Positions 55,195 through 64,000 of a DNA stretch of 64,000 nt are shown piece by piece. Position numbers and translations under genes: made by a program. Source of the stretch: Streptomyces microflavus (GTDB taxonomy: Bacteria; Actinomycetota; Actinomycetes; Streptomycetales; Streptomycetaceae); assembly GCF_014650075.1 (NCBI RefSeq), contig NZ_BMUG01000005.1:248001-312000 (forward strand), read 5' to 3'. Under the pieces are notes generated by a model. That model was not told the DNA's origin. It did no database searches and saw only the letters and a program-made list of their open reading frames with translations. Every line of letters begins with the position of its first letter. Position 1 is the stretch's first letter.

Positions 55195-57291
55195 ATGCCC
55201 CACGCCCCGCAGCTCACCGGTGCGCCCGTCGTCCGCAGGGAGGCCCGGGACAAGGTCACCGGCACCGCCCGGTACGCGGCCGAACACACCCCGCCCGGCA
55301 CTCTGTACGCCTGGCCGGTCCCGGCCACCATCGCCGCCGGCCGGGTCACCGCCGTACGGGCGGTCGACGCGCTCGCCGTCCCCGGTGTGCACACCGTGCT
55401 CACCCACGACAACGCGCCGGCCCTCGCCGAACCAGAGGACCCGATCCTCGCCGTCCTCCAGAGCGACCGGGTCCCGCACCACGGCTGGCCGATCGCCCTC
55501 GTCGTCGCCGACTCCCCGGAGGCCGCCCGGACGGGCGCGGGGCGCCTGCTCGTCGAGTACGAGAGCACCGAGCACGACGTGACCCTCACCGAGGACCACC
55601 CGGGCCTCTACACGCCGGAGAAGGCCAACGGGGGCTTCCCCGCCGTCCGCAAGCGGGGCGATTTCGAGCGGTCCTTCGCCGCCGCCCCCGTCCAGGTCGA
55701 CGCCACCTACCGGCTGACCTCGCTGCACAACCACCCCATGGAGCCGCACGCCGCCACCGCGTGGTGGGTGGACGGACACCTCACCGTCCACGACTCCAGC
55801 CAGGGTTCCGACGCCGTGCGCAAGAGCCTCGCCCGGGTCCTCGGCCTCGGCCCCGAACACATCACGGTCGTCTCCGAGCACGTCGGCGGCGGCTTCGGCT
55901 CCAAGGGCACCACCCGCCCGCAGGCGATCATGGCCGCCATGGCCGCCCGCCACACCGGCCACCCGGTCAAGATGGTCTTCCCCCGCGCCCAGCTCGCGGA
56001 GGTCGTCGGCCACCGGGCCCCCACGATCCAGCGGGTGCGCCTGGGCGCCGACCTCGAAGGCGCCCTGCAGGCCGTCTCGCAGGAGATCGTCACCCACACC
56101 TCCACCATCAAGGAGTTCGTCGAGCAGGCCGCCGTACCCGCCCGTGTCATGTACGGATCCCCGGACAGCACGACCACGCACCGGGTGGCCGCCCTGGACG
56201 TCCCCAGCCCCTCGTGGATGCGCGCGCCGGGCGAGGCCTCGGGGATGTACGCGCTGGAGTCGGCCATGGACGAACTCGCCTCCGCCCTCGGCATGGACCC
56301 GGTCGAACTGCGGCTGCTCAACGACCCGGCCACCGAACCGGACAGCGGCCGCCCCTTCAGCAGCCGGGGCCTGGCCGCCTGCCTGCGCGAGGGAGCGACC
56401 CGCTTCGGCTGGCACGGCCGCGACCCCCGCCCCGCCGCCCGCCAGGAGGGCCGCTGGCTCCTCGGTACGGGCGTGGCCTCGGCGACGTACCCCGTCCTCG
56501 TCTCCCGGTCCACCGCCCGCGCCCACGCGGCGGCCGACGGCACCTTCCGGATCGAGGTCAACGCCACCGACATCGGCACCGGCGCCCGGACCGTCCTGGC
56601 TCAGATCGCCGCCTCGGCCCTCGCCACCGACGCGGACACCGTCGACGTGCGGATCGGCTCCACCGACCTGCCCACCGCCCCGCTGGCCGGCGGCTCCTCC
56701 GGCACCGCCTCCTGGGGCTGGGCCGTCCACAAGGCGGCGACCGCTCTGGCCGCCCGTCTCGCCGACCACCGGGGGCCGCTGCCCGCCGAGGGGTTCACGA
56801 CCACCGGTGACACCGAGGAGGAGACGGCCGCCGAATCCCCCTACGCCCGGCACGCCTTCGGCGCCCACTTCGCCGAGACGGCCGTCGACTCCGTCACCGG
56901 AGAGGTCCGGGTGCGCCGGCTCCTCGGGGTGTACGCCGCCGGGCGGATCCTCAACGCCCGCACCGCACGCTCCCAGTTCACCGGCGGCATGGTGATGGGC
57001 ATCGGCATGGCGCTGACCGAGGGATCCGCCATCGACCCGGTCTTCGGCGACTTCACCGCCAAGGACCTCGCCGCCTACCACGTGCCCGTCAACGCCGACG
57101 CCCTCGACATCCAGGCGCACTGGATCGAGGAGGACGACCGCCACCTCAACCCGATGGGCTCCAAGGGCATCGGCGAGATCGGCATCGTCGGCACCGCCGC
57201 CGCCATCGGGAACGCGGTCCGCCACGCCACCGGGGCCCGGCTGCGCGAACTGCCGCTCACCCCCGACCGGCTGCTGCCGTACCTCCTGTGA
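55195..57291 (+). CDS. molybdenum hydroxylase molybdopterin subunit (PaoC-like)
   Basis: This is the catalytic molybdenum-cofactor subunit of 698 residues. The start PVVRREARDKVTGTARYAAEH is typical. SEHVGGGFGSKGTTRPQAIMAAMAAR, APGEASGMYALESAMDELA, NATDIGTGARTVLAQIAA and the C-terminal MGSKGIGEIGIVGTAAAIGNAV, which holds the catalytic Glu, are visible. An aldehyde substrate is likelier than xanthine given the PaoB-like partner. No XdhC-type maturation factor is found next to the operon in this window. Confidence 0.93.
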   Translation: MPHAPQLTGAPVVRREARDKVTGTARYAAEHTPPGTLYAWPVPATIAAGRVTAVRAVDALAVPGVHTVLTHDNAPALAEPEDPILAVLQSDRVPHHGWPIALVVADSPEAARTGAGRLLVEYESTEHDVTLTEDHPGLYTPEKANGGFPAVRKRGDFERSFAAAPVQVDATYRLTSLHNHPMEPHAATAWWVDGHLTVHDSSQGSDAVRKSLARVLGLGPEHITVVSEHVGGGFGSKGTTRPQAIMAAMAARHTGHPVKMVFPRAQLAEVVGHRAPTIQRVRLGADLEGALQAVSQEIVTHTSTIKEFVEQAAVPARVMYGSPDSTTTHRVAALDVPSPSWMRAPGEASGMYALESAMDELASALGMDPVELRLLNDPATEPDSGRPFSSRGLAACLREGATRFGWHGRDPRPAARQEGRWLLGTGVASATYPVLVSRSTARAHAAADGTFRIEVNATDIGTGARTVLAQIAASALATDADTVDVRIGSTDLPTAPLAGGSSGTASWGWAVHKAATALAARLADHRGPLPAEGFTTTGDTEEETAAESPYARHAFGAHFAETAVDSVTGEVRVRRLLGVYAAGRILNARTARSQFTGGMVMGIGMALTEGSAIDPVFGDFTAKDLAAYHVPVNADALDIQAHWIEEDDRHLNPMGSKGIGEIGIVGTAAAIGNAVRHATGARLRELPLTPDRLLPYLL

Positions 57292-57470
57292 CGACTCCTG
57301 CGACGTCCGAACGGCCCTCACCAGGGCCAACAGCTCATCTGTTGCGCGGACGGCCCACCCGGGTGACCCTAATGAGTGACCCAGAAGTGATCAGTGCTCA
57401 CGCTTCGTGTTCGGGGGTTGTTGGTACGACGGGGTGAAGCAGGTGGGCCTCGCGGTGAGGAGCTTCGACG

Positions 57471-57929
57471 ATGACCGTTCCACTCGACCGGCACTATTCG
57501 GTCGAACTGCAGGTGTCGGCAGAGCGCGTTTCCCAGGTGCGGCGCATCGTCGCCGCGCACCTTCGTCACTGGAGTCTCGAACTCCACGTCCGGCCGGTGT
57601 GCCGGGCCATGGACGAACTCCTGACCAATGTCCACCGGCATGTCGGTGACGCCAACCAGTGCGTCGTCGAACTCCGCTGGACCGGACGGCACGTCACCGT
57701 GTCCGTCGCCGACAACAGCGCCCGGATGCCCCGGCTGCTGCCGGCCGGCGGCGGACTGAGCCGGGTGATGGCCCTCAGCGACAGCTGGGGCACCTGCCGG
57801 ACCACGGACGGCAAGGTGGTCTGGTTCACCCGCTACGCGCAGGCGCAGCAGACCGCGGGACTGCTGCCGTACCCCCCGCTGCCCGGCGTGCGCGAGTCCC
57901 GCCGCGCCCCGCTCGCGGCGCTCGTGTAG
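57471..57929 (+). CDS. orphan HATPase-type (anti-sigma kinase-like) protein
   Basis: This 152-residue protein of the RsbW/SpoIIAB-like ATPase group is very common in Streptomyces. The N-box is visible as CRAMDELLTNVHRHVG. The G1 position reads VSVADNSARMP, where the usual DxGxG is only partly kept, so ATP binding may be altered. No sigma factor or anti-anti-sigma gene is adjacent. The 179 bases before it hold no gene. Confidence 0.85.
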   Translation: MTVPLDRHYSVELQVSAERVSQVRRIVAAHLRHWSLELHVRPVCRAMDELLTNVHRHVGDANQCVVELRWTGRHVTVSVADNSARMPRLLPAGGGLSRVMALSDSWGTCRTTDGKVVWFTRYAQAQQTAGLLPYPPLPGVRESRRAPLAALV

Positions 57930-58080
57930 ATCCTCGCAGCCCCGCACACCCGGCCGACGCGGAACGTGCCCCATCCGGCACGCATGATCCGCGTCGGCCG
58001 GGTACGTGCGAGAGGGGCCGCGTTGCGCCCGACCACGCGGCGCGGCACCGTCGAAGTACCGATGCAAGGAGGCCACTGCC

Positions 58081-59493
58081 ATGCCCATCGCGACGGTCAA
58101 CCCCGCGAACGGCGAACTGATCAGGTCCTACGACGCCCTGGGCGAGGAGGAGACCGAGCGCAGGATCACCGCCGCCCACACCACCTTCCAGCAGTACCGC
58201 ACCACCCCGTTCGAGCAGCGTGCCGTCTGGCTGAACCGGGCCGCCGACCTGCTGGACGCGGACCGCGACACCATCGCCCGCACGATGACCCTCGAAATGG
58301 GCAAGCCGGTCACCGCGGCCCGTGCCGAGGCGGCCAAGTGCGCCAAGGCGATGCGCTGGTACGCGGCCAACGCGGAGCGCCTGCTCGCCGACGAGCACCC
58401 GGACCCCGCCGACGTGACGGACTCCGGTGCCTCCCGGGCCCTGGTCCGCTACCGCCCGCTCGGTGTCGTCCTCGCCGTGATGCCGTGGAACTTCCCGCTC
58501 TGGCAGGTGGTGCGCTTCGCCGCCCCCGCGCTGATGGCGGGCAACGTAGGCCTCCTCAAGCACGCGTCGAACGTGCCGCAGACCGCGCTCTACCTGGAGG
58601 ATCTGTTCCACCGCGCCGGATTCCCGGCGGGGTGTTTCCGTACGCTGCTGATCGGCTCGGGCGCCGTCGAGGCCGTCCTGCGCGATCCCCGGGTCGCGGC
58701 GGCCACCCTCACCGGCAGCGAACCGGCGGGCCGCGCCGTCGCCGCCACCGCCGGTGACGAGGTCAAGAAGACCGTGCTGGAGCTCGGCGGCAGCGACCCG
58801 TACGTCGTGCTGCCATCGGCCGACGTCGAGAAGGCCGCGGCCACCGCCGTCACCGCCCGCGTCCAGAACAACGGCCAGTCCTGCATCGCCGCCAAGCGGT
58901 TCATCGTCCACGCCGACGTGTACGACACGTTCGCCGAGCACTTCACCGCCGGGATGCGCGCCCTCACCGTGGGCGACCCGCTGGAGGAGACCACCGACGT
59001 CGGACCGCTTTCCAGCGAGCAGGGGCGCACCGACCTGGAGGAGCTCGTCGACGACGCCGTGGAGCGCGGCGCCACCGTCCTGTGCGGCGGCGGCCGGCCC
59101 GACAAGCTCGAAGGCGGCCTGGAGAACGGCTGGTTCTACGCCCCGACCGTGCTCGCCGGGATCACCCCCGCCATGCGCATCCACCGCGAGGAGACCTTCG
59201 GCCCGGTCGCCACCCTCTACCGGGTCGCGGACCTCGACGAGGCCGTCCACCTGGCCAACGACACGCCGTTCGGGCTCAGTTCCAACGTCTGGACCCGGGA
59301 CGCGGGGGAGCAGGAGCGGTGCGCCCGAGACCTGGAGGCGGGCGGGGTCTTCTTCAACGGGATGACCGCCTCGCACCCCGCCCTGCCCTTCGGCGGGATC
59401 AAGCGCTCCGGTTACGGGCGCGAGCTGGCCGGGCACGGCATCCGCGAGTTCTGCAACGCCACCACGCTCTGGTACGGCCCCGAGAAGTCCTGA
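58081..59493 (+). CDS. NAD(P)-dependent aldehyde dehydrogenase, succinate-semialdehyde type
   Basis: This enzyme oxidises an aldehyde to the acid. The 470-residue protein has the catalytic Cys in NNGQSCIAAKR (~267), the general base Glu in LELGGSDP (~234), the cofactor segment VMPWNFPLWQV and the C-terminal LPFGGIKRSGYGREL. NVGLLKHASNVPQ and the overall length match the succinate-semialdehyde dehydrogenase branch, but the substrate is not certain. ATG 58081 follows AAGGAGG. A phosphoketolase follows after 67 bases. Confidence 0.9.
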   Translation: MPIATVNPANGELIRSYDALGEEETERRITAAHTTFQQYRTTPFEQRAVWLNRAADLLDADRDTIARTMTLEMGKPVTAARAEAAKCAKAMRWYAANAERLLADEHPDPADVTDSGASRALVRYRPLGVVLAVMPWNFPLWQVVRFAAPALMAGNVGLLKHASNVPQTALYLEDLFHRAGFPAGCFRTLLIGSGAVEAVLRDPRVAAATLTGSEPAGRAVAATAGDEVKKTVLELGGSDPYVVLPSADVEKAAATAVTARVQNNGQSCIAAKRFIVHADVYDTFAEHFTAGMRALTVGDPLEETTDVGPLSSEQGRTDLEELVDDAVERGATVLCGGGRPDKLEGGLENGWFYAPTVLAGITPAMRIHREETFGPVATLYRVADLDEAVHLANDTPFGLSSNVWTRDAGEQERCARDLEAGGVFFNGMTASHPALPFGGIKRSGYGRELAGHGIREFCNATTLWYGPEKS

Positions 59494-59560
59494 CGAGCCC
59501 CGGCCTTCCTGAGGCAGCCCCGCCCACCCGTGCGCCGTCACCCATGAGGAGACCTGCTCC

Positions 59561-61939
59561 GTGAGCGACACCCACACCCCGTCCACCCTCTCCGACCAGG
59601 AACTCGCGGCGCTCGACGCGCACTGGCGCGCCGCCAACTACCTCGCCGTGGGCCAGATCTACCTGATGGCCAACCCCCTGCTGACCCGGCCGCTCACCCC
59701 CGAGGACATCAAGCCTCGGCTGCTCGGCCACTGGGGTACCTCACCGGGGCTCAACCTCGTCCACACCCACCTCAACCGGGTCGTCAAGGACCGGGGGATC
59801 GAGGCCCTCTGCGTCTGGGGCCCCGGCCACGGCGGCCCGGCCGTCCTCGCCAACGCCTGGCTGGAGGGCAGCTACTCCGAGACCTATCCCGATGTGCCCC
59901 GCACCACCGAGGGCATGGGTGTGCTCTTCAAACAGTTCTCCTTCCCCGGCGGGGTGCCCAGCCATGTCGCCCCGGAGACGCCCGGCTCCATCCACGAAGG
60001 CGGCGAACTCGGCTACGCCCTCACCCACGCCTACGGCGCCGCCTTCGACCACCCCGGTCTGCTGGTGACCTGTGTGGTCGGCGACGGCGAGGCGGAGACC
60101 GGACCGCTCGCCGCGTCCTGGCACTCCGACAAGTTCCTCGACCCGGTCCACGACGGGGCCGTCCTGCCGGTCCTCCACCTCAACGGCTACAAGATCGCCA
60201 ACCCCACGGTCCTGGCCCGGCTGCCCGAGGAGGAGCTCGACCAGCTCCTGCGCGGCTACGGCCACGACCCGCTGTACGTCACCGGCGACGACCCGGCCAC
60301 CGTCCACCGGGCGATGGCCGCCGCGATGGACACCGCCGTCGAGCGGATCACCGCGTTCCAGCGCGCGGCCCGCGAGGACGGGGCCACCGAGCGCCCCCGT
60401 TGGCCCATGATCGTGCTGCGCACCCCCAAGGGCTGGACCGGGCCGAAGGAGGTCGACGGGCTCCCCGTCGAAGGCACCTGGCGCTCCCACCAGGTCCCGC
60501 TCTCCGGGGTCCGGGACAACCCGGAGCACCTGCGGCAGCTGGAGGCCTGGCTGCGCTCCTACCGTCCCGAGGAGCTCTTCGACGCGGACGGCCGCCCCAC
60601 CGATCAGGTGCTCGCCTGTGTCCCCGAGGGCGAGGCGCGGCTCGGCTCGACCCCGTACGCCAACGGCGGTCTGCTCCTGCGCGACCTGCCGGTCCCGCCC
60701 CTGGAGGACCACGCCGTACGCGTCGACAAGCCGGGCTCCGCCTCCCACTCGCCCACCCAGGTGCTCGGCGGTCTCCTGGAGGGCGTCATGGCCGCGACGG
60801 CCGAGCGCCGGGACTTCCGGGTGGTCGGCCCCGACGAGACGGCGTCCAACCGGCTGCAGGCCCTCTACCGGGCGACCGGCAAGGCCTGGCAGGCAGAGAC
60901 CCTGCCCACCGACGAACACCTCGCCCGCGACGGCCGGGTGATGGAGGTGCTCTCCGAACACCTCTGCCAGGGCTGGCTGGAGGGGTACCTCCTGACCGGA
61001 CGCCACGGGCTCTTCTCCAGCTACGAGGCGTTCGCCCACATCGTCGACTCGATGGTCAACCAGCACATCAAGTGGCTGCGCACCTCGCGCCGGCTGCCCT
61101 GGCGGCGCCCCATCGCCTCCCTCAACTACCTGCTCACCTCGCACGTCTGGCGCCAGGACCACAACGGCTTCTCGCACCAGGACCCCGGATTCGTCGACCA
61201 CATCCTGAACAAGAGTCCCGAGGTCGTACGCGTCTATCTGCCGCCGGACGCCAACACCCTGCTCTCGGTCGCCGACCACGCGCTGCGCAGCCGGGACTAC
61301 GTCAACGTGATCGTCGCGGGCAAGCAGCCGACCTTCGACTGGCTCACCCTGGAGGAGGCCCGTGCGCACTGCGCCCGCGGGGCCGGGGCGTGGGAGTGGG
61401 CCGGGACCGAGGACGGCAGCCGCGAGCCGGACGTGGTGCTCGGCTGCGCCGGGGACGTCCCCACCCAGGAGGTCCTGGCCGCCGCCGACCTGCTCCGCCG
61501 TCATCTGCCGGAGCTGGCCGTACGGGTGGTCAACGTGGTCGACATCGCCCGCATGCTGCCGCACGAGGAGCACCCGCACGGGATGCCGGACTCCGAGTAC
61601 GACGCCCTGTTCACCCGCGACAAGCCGGTGATCTTCGCGTACCACGGCTATCCGTGGCTGATCCACCGGCTCGCCTACCGCCGGGCGGGCCACGCCAACC
61701 TGCATGTGCGCGGCTACAAGGAGGAGGGCACCACGACCACGCCGTTCGACATGGTGGTCCGCAACGACCTGGACCGCTACCGGCTGGTCATGGACGTCAT
61801 CGACCGGGTGCCGGGGCTCGGCGTCCGCGCGGTCGCCCTGCGCCAGGCGATGGCCGATGTCCGCACCCGCCACCACGCCTGGATCCGCGAGCACGGAGTC
61901 GACCTGCCCGAGGTCGAGGAGTGGAGCTGGAGCGGCTGA
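59561..61939 (+). CDS. phosphoketolase (xylulose 5-P / fructose 6-P)
   Basis: This thiamine-diphosphate enzyme splits xylulose 5-phosphate or fructose 6-phosphate to acetyl phosphate and an aldose phosphate. The 792-residue protein has family length and landmarks: LGHWGTSPGLNLVHTHLNRV, GPGHGGPAVLANAWLEGSYSE, GGELGYALTHAYGAAFD, the cofactor-binding VVGDGEAETGPLA and EAFAHIVDSMVNQHIKWLR, plus SHVWRQDHNGFSHQDPGFVD. GTG 59561 follows GAGGAGACCTGCTCC. Confidence 0.96.
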   Translation: MSDTHTPSTLSDQELAALDAHWRAANYLAVGQIYLMANPLLTRPLTPEDIKPRLLGHWGTSPGLNLVHTHLNRVVKDRGIEALCVWGPGHGGPAVLANAWLEGSYSETYPDVPRTTEGMGVLFKQFSFPGGVPSHVAPETPGSIHEGGELGYALTHAYGAAFDHPGLLVTCVVGDGEAETGPLAASWHSDKFLDPVHDGAVLPVLHLNGYKIANPTVLARLPEEELDQLLRGYGHDPLYVTGDDPATVHRAMAAAMDTAVERITAFQRAAREDGATERPRWPMIVLRTPKGWTGPKEVDGLPVEGTWRSHQVPLSGVRDNPEHLRQLEAWLRSYRPEELFDADGRPTDQVLACVPEGEARLGSTPYANGGLLLRDLPVPPLEDHAVRVDKPGSASHSPTQVLGGLLEGVMAATAERRDFRVVGPDETASNRLQALYRATGKAWQAETLPTDEHLARDGRVMEVLSEHLCQGWLEGYLLTGRHGLFSSYEAFAHIVDSMVNQHIKWLRTSRRLPWRRPIASLNYLLTSHVWRQDHNGFSHQDPGFVDHILNKSPEVVRVYLPPDANTLLSVADHALRSRDYVNVIVAGKQPTFDWLTLEEARAHCARGAGAWEWAGTEDGSREPDVVLGCAGDVPTQEVLAAADLLRRHLPELAVRVVNVVDIARMLPHEEHPHGMPDSEYDALFTRDKPVIFAYHGYPWLIHRLAYRRAGHANLHVRGYKEEGTTTTPFDMVVRNDLDRYRLVMDVIDRVPGLGVRAVALRQAMADVRTRHHAWIREHGVDLPEVEEWSWSG

Positions 61940-61998
61940 CCCACTTGGGGCGATCATGGAGGGTGTCCGCCCGACCCCGTCCCGCCGGAGAGCCCCAC

Positions 61999-62958
61999 AT
62001 GAAGCTGCGCTGCGCCGTGATCGAGGACTTCCAGTCCGCCGCCACCACCGTCGCCGACTGGTCGTCCGTCACCGCCGACGTGGACGTCGTCACCTTTACC
62101 GAGCACCTGGGCTCGACGGAGGAAGTGGCCGCCGCCCTCGCGGAGTTCGACATCGTCGTCACCCTGCGCGAACGGGTCCCGTTCCCGGCGGAGGTGTTCG
62201 CCCGCCTGCCCCGGCTCCGGCTCCTGATCGCCTCCGGCATGCGCAACTCCGTGATCGACTTCGCCGCCGCCGAGCGGCACGGCGTCACCGTCTGCGGCAC
62301 CGCCAGCTCCTCCACCCCGCCCGTCGAACTCACCTGGGCCCTGCTGCTCGGCCTCGCCCGCTCCATCGTTCCCGAGGCCAACGGCCTCCGTGCGGACGGG
62401 CCCTGGCAGTCCACCGTGGGCGCCGACCTGCACGGCCGCACGCTCGGCCTGCTGGGCCTGGGGAAGATCGGCAGCCGAGTCGCCCAGGTGGGCCGGGCCT
62501 TCGGTATGGAGGTGGTGGCCTGGAGCCAGAACCTCACGGAGGAACGCACCCAGGAGGTCGGCACCGCGCTGGCCGCGTCCAAGGAGGAGCTGCTGGAGGC
62601 CGGTGACTTCGTCTCCGTACACCTGGCGCTGAGCGATCGCACCCGGGGCCTGATCGGCGCCGCCGAGCTCGCCCGGATGCGCCCCACCGCCTACCTGGTC
62701 AACACCTCCCGGGCCGCCATCGTCGACCAGGACGCCCTGCTCGCGGCCCTGCACGCCGGGACCATCGCGGGGGCCGGGCTCGACGTGTTCGACGTCGAGC
62801 CCCTCCCGGCCGGCCACCCGATGCGCACCGCCCCGCGGCTGCTGGCCACCCCGCACCTGGGGTACGTCTCCCGCGCCAACTACGCGACGTACTACGGCCA
62901 GGCCGTCGAGAACATCCGGGCGTTCCTCGACGGGGAGCCGGTGCGGCGGATCGGCTGA
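61999..62958 (+). CDS. D-2-hydroxyacid dehydrogenase family protein
   Basis: This NAD-dependent dehydrogenase of 319 residues has the nucleotide motif LGLLGLGKIGSRVA, the substrate Arg region LVNTSRAAIVDQDAL, AGAGLDVFDVEPLP and the catalytic His in ATPHLGYVSR. It resembles phosphoglycerate dehydrogenase-like proteins without a regulatory domain, so the substrate is uncertain. ATG 61999 follows GGAG by eight bases. It may be co-transcribed with the phosphoketolase gene (59-base gap). Confidence 0.91.
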   Translation: MKLRCAVIEDFQSAATTVADWSSVTADVDVVTFTEHLGSTEEVAAALAEFDIVVTLRERVPFPAEVFARLPRLRLLIASGMRNSVIDFAAAERHGVTVCGTASSSTPPVELTWALLLGLARSIVPEANGLRADGPWQSTVGADLHGRTLGLLGLGKIGSRVAQVGRAFGMEVVAWSQNLTEERTQEVGTALAASKEELLEAGDFVSVHLALSDRTRGLIGAAELARMRPTAYLVNTSRAAIVDQDALLAALHAGTIAGAGLDVFDVEPLPAGHPMRTAPRLLATPHLGYVSRANYATYYGQAVENIRAFLDGEPVRRIG

Positions 62959-62990
62959 GGGCGCCTCGGCGGGGTATGCCGGGCGCCCTC
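62957..62990. terminator. hairpin between convergent genes
   Basis: GAGGGCGCC (62957-62965) pairs with GGCGCCCTC (62982-62990), just after the dehydrogenase stop and before the end of the convergent gene at 63011. Confidence 0.6.
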
Positions 62991-63010
62991 GTACGGCTGC
63001 GCACAGAGAC

Positions 63011-64000
63011 TCAGAACCGCAGCGCCGCCGCGATCCGCCCGTGCCCGGCCAGCGAGTCGTCCTCGACGAACACCACATCGGCCCCGCCGTCCAGCGCCGC
63101 CTCGATCAGCTCGTCCACGATGTCCTCGCGGACCTGCTGGTCCTCCGACTGCGTGGTCCCCTCGGGGACCGGCTCCAGGTGTCCGTCGGTCACCCGCACG
63201 GTCGTCTGGAAGTGCTCCTCCACCGCGACCAGCCCCACCCGGCCCTCCCGGACGGCGGCCCACACCTCGTCGAGCCCGCCGGCGAACGTGTGGGCGCTGC
63301 GGGCGTCGTCGAGACGGGTCCCGACGTCGGCGGTGGCCTGCCGGGCCCCTTCCTCCAGCGCGGGCCGCAGCTCTTTGAGGACATCGGCGGGCGGAAGGTC
63401 GGCCGGGGCCCCCTTGGCGACACGTCCGACGGCCCCCTTCGAGCTCTCGCCGACCTCGTCCAGCAGGGCGAGGGCGGGCGGCAGTCCCATCACGTACAGC
63501 GGACGCGGATCGGCGGACAGCACGGCACGCAGCTTCTGGTCGACGGTACGGAAGAAGTTCCGCGTGTCCTCGTAGGTGAACGTGCTCGGGGTGTCCCCGA
63601 TCCGCTCCTCGCGCTGCGGGTTAGGCGCCTCCTTCGGCGCGGTCAGCGGGAAGCCGCCCAGCTCCCGCACCTCGATGGAGCCGTCCGTGCCGTTCCACAG
63701 GGTGGCGTGGTCGGCGGCGACGGTGAGCGCCCAGTACGGCCGCGCCTGGGCCTTCGCGGCGACGAGGTTGCGGGTGAGGTAGCTGTCGCTGAGCACCACC
63801 CGTTCCGGCGCGGTGCGCGGAAGCTGCCAGATCAGGTGTTCGTCGGCCGTGGCCAGGACGACCAGCGAGTCCAGGGCCCGGCGCGGGTCCACCTCGTCGA
63901 CGGCCCGGTCCAGCTCGGCCCTGATGGCGGCGGCCGTCTCCCGGCTCACCTGCGGATCGGCGTCCAGGCGGTGGCCCGCCTCCGCCACCAGGTTGCGCAG
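63011..64000 (-). CDS. baeRF-type (release-factor-like) protein, N-terminus outside window
   Basis: This reading frame enters from the right edge; about 330 residues are visible and the protein's start lies beyond it. YWALTVAADHATLWNG, TPSTFTYEDTRNFFRTVDQKLRAVLSADPRPLYVMGLPPALALLDEV, the AHTFAGGLDEVWAAVREGRVGLVAVEEHFQ block and the C-terminal DDIVFVEDDSLAGHGRIAAALRF-like end fit the bacterial archaeo-eukaryotic release-factor (baeRF3) family, proteins proposed to act near ribosomes but not characterised. A GTG at 63988 is in frame, but the frame stays open to the edge, so I treat the gene as partial. Confidence 0.75.
   Translation of the reverse strand: MRNLVAEAGHRLDADPQVSRETAAAIRAELDRAVDEVDPRRALDSLVVLATADEHLIWQLPRTAPERVVLSDSYLTRNLVAAKAQARPYWALTVAADHATLWNGTDGSIEVRELGGFPLTAPKEAPNPQREERIGDTPSTFTYEDTRNFFRTVDQKLRAVLSADPRPLYVMGLPPALALLDEVGESSKGAVGRVAKGAPADLPPADVLKELRPALEEGARQATADVGTRLDDARSAHTFAGGLDEVWAAVREGRVGLVAVEEHFQTTVRVTDGHLEPVPEGTTQSEDQQVREDIVDELIEAALDGGADVVFVEDDSLAGHGRIAAALRF

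Overview
The window is strongly GC-rich actinobacterial DNA with GTG starts, four-base start/stop overlaps, signal peptides, a sortase-E type LAXTG anchor, a DasR-like site before a chitinase, and TTAGGTTAGGCTAACCTAA-type iron boxes. It reads as a Streptomyces chromosome. The 2,3-dihydroxybenzoate (DHB) siderophore locus has the layout described for griseobactin producers such as S. griseus and Streptomyces sp. ATCC 700974. I see no rRNA, tRNA, CRISPR, phage or insertion sequence.

Region 1 (1-8134) is the least conventional part. Two cobalamin-type riboswitches lie back to back between divergent genes. Leftward runs an operon for a cell-wall-anchored (LAXTG) protein with two alpha/alpha-toroid halves, a smaller membrane-anchored protein sharing its N-terminal domain, an ECF transporter T component and a duplicated ECF ATPase cut by the window edge. 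Rightward lies a secreted protein with an alpha/alpha toroid followed by a small beta domain, the domain order of animal intrinsic factor and transcobalamin. The set reads as a surface capture and import system for vitamin B12 or a related corrinoid.

Region 2 (8163-18204) is central metabolism. It holds a RamB/ScfR regulator divergent from aceA-aceB-3-hydroxybutyryl-CoA dehydrogenase (glyoxylate shunt), a GH18 chitinase, phosphoglucomutase, and a short second Rho factor with a pyrimidine-rich leader.

Region 3 (18456-39510) is the catechol siderophore locus: dhbG, B, E, C, A (DHB synthesis and activation); a fused FecCD permease and a Fes-type esterase; an MFS exporter, MbtH and a two-module NRPS; an M20 amidohydrolase; a lipoprotein receptor; and the import ATPase. 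Four iron boxes sit at the divergent promoters and hairpin terminators close the units. The specificity residues of the second NRPS module spell the threonine code, and those of the first are acidic and suit a basic residue, consistent with DHB-Arg-Thr.

Region 4 (39542-44658) is the B12-dependent methylmalonyl-CoA mutase operon mutA-mutB-meaB. Region 5 (44950-53520) is a mix of small conserved Streptomyces genes: a SHOCT protein, a tyrosine phosphatase, a CsoR-like box before a 53-residue membrane peptide, two paralogous helical proteins, GNAT, glyoxalase-fold proteins, a cation efflux protein and an F420-type oxidoreductase. Region 6 (53569-64000) holds a three-subunit molybdenum hydroxylase, an orphan HATPase, an aldehyde dehydrogenase, a phosphoketolase, a 2-hydroxyacid dehydrogenase and a partial baeRF-type protein.
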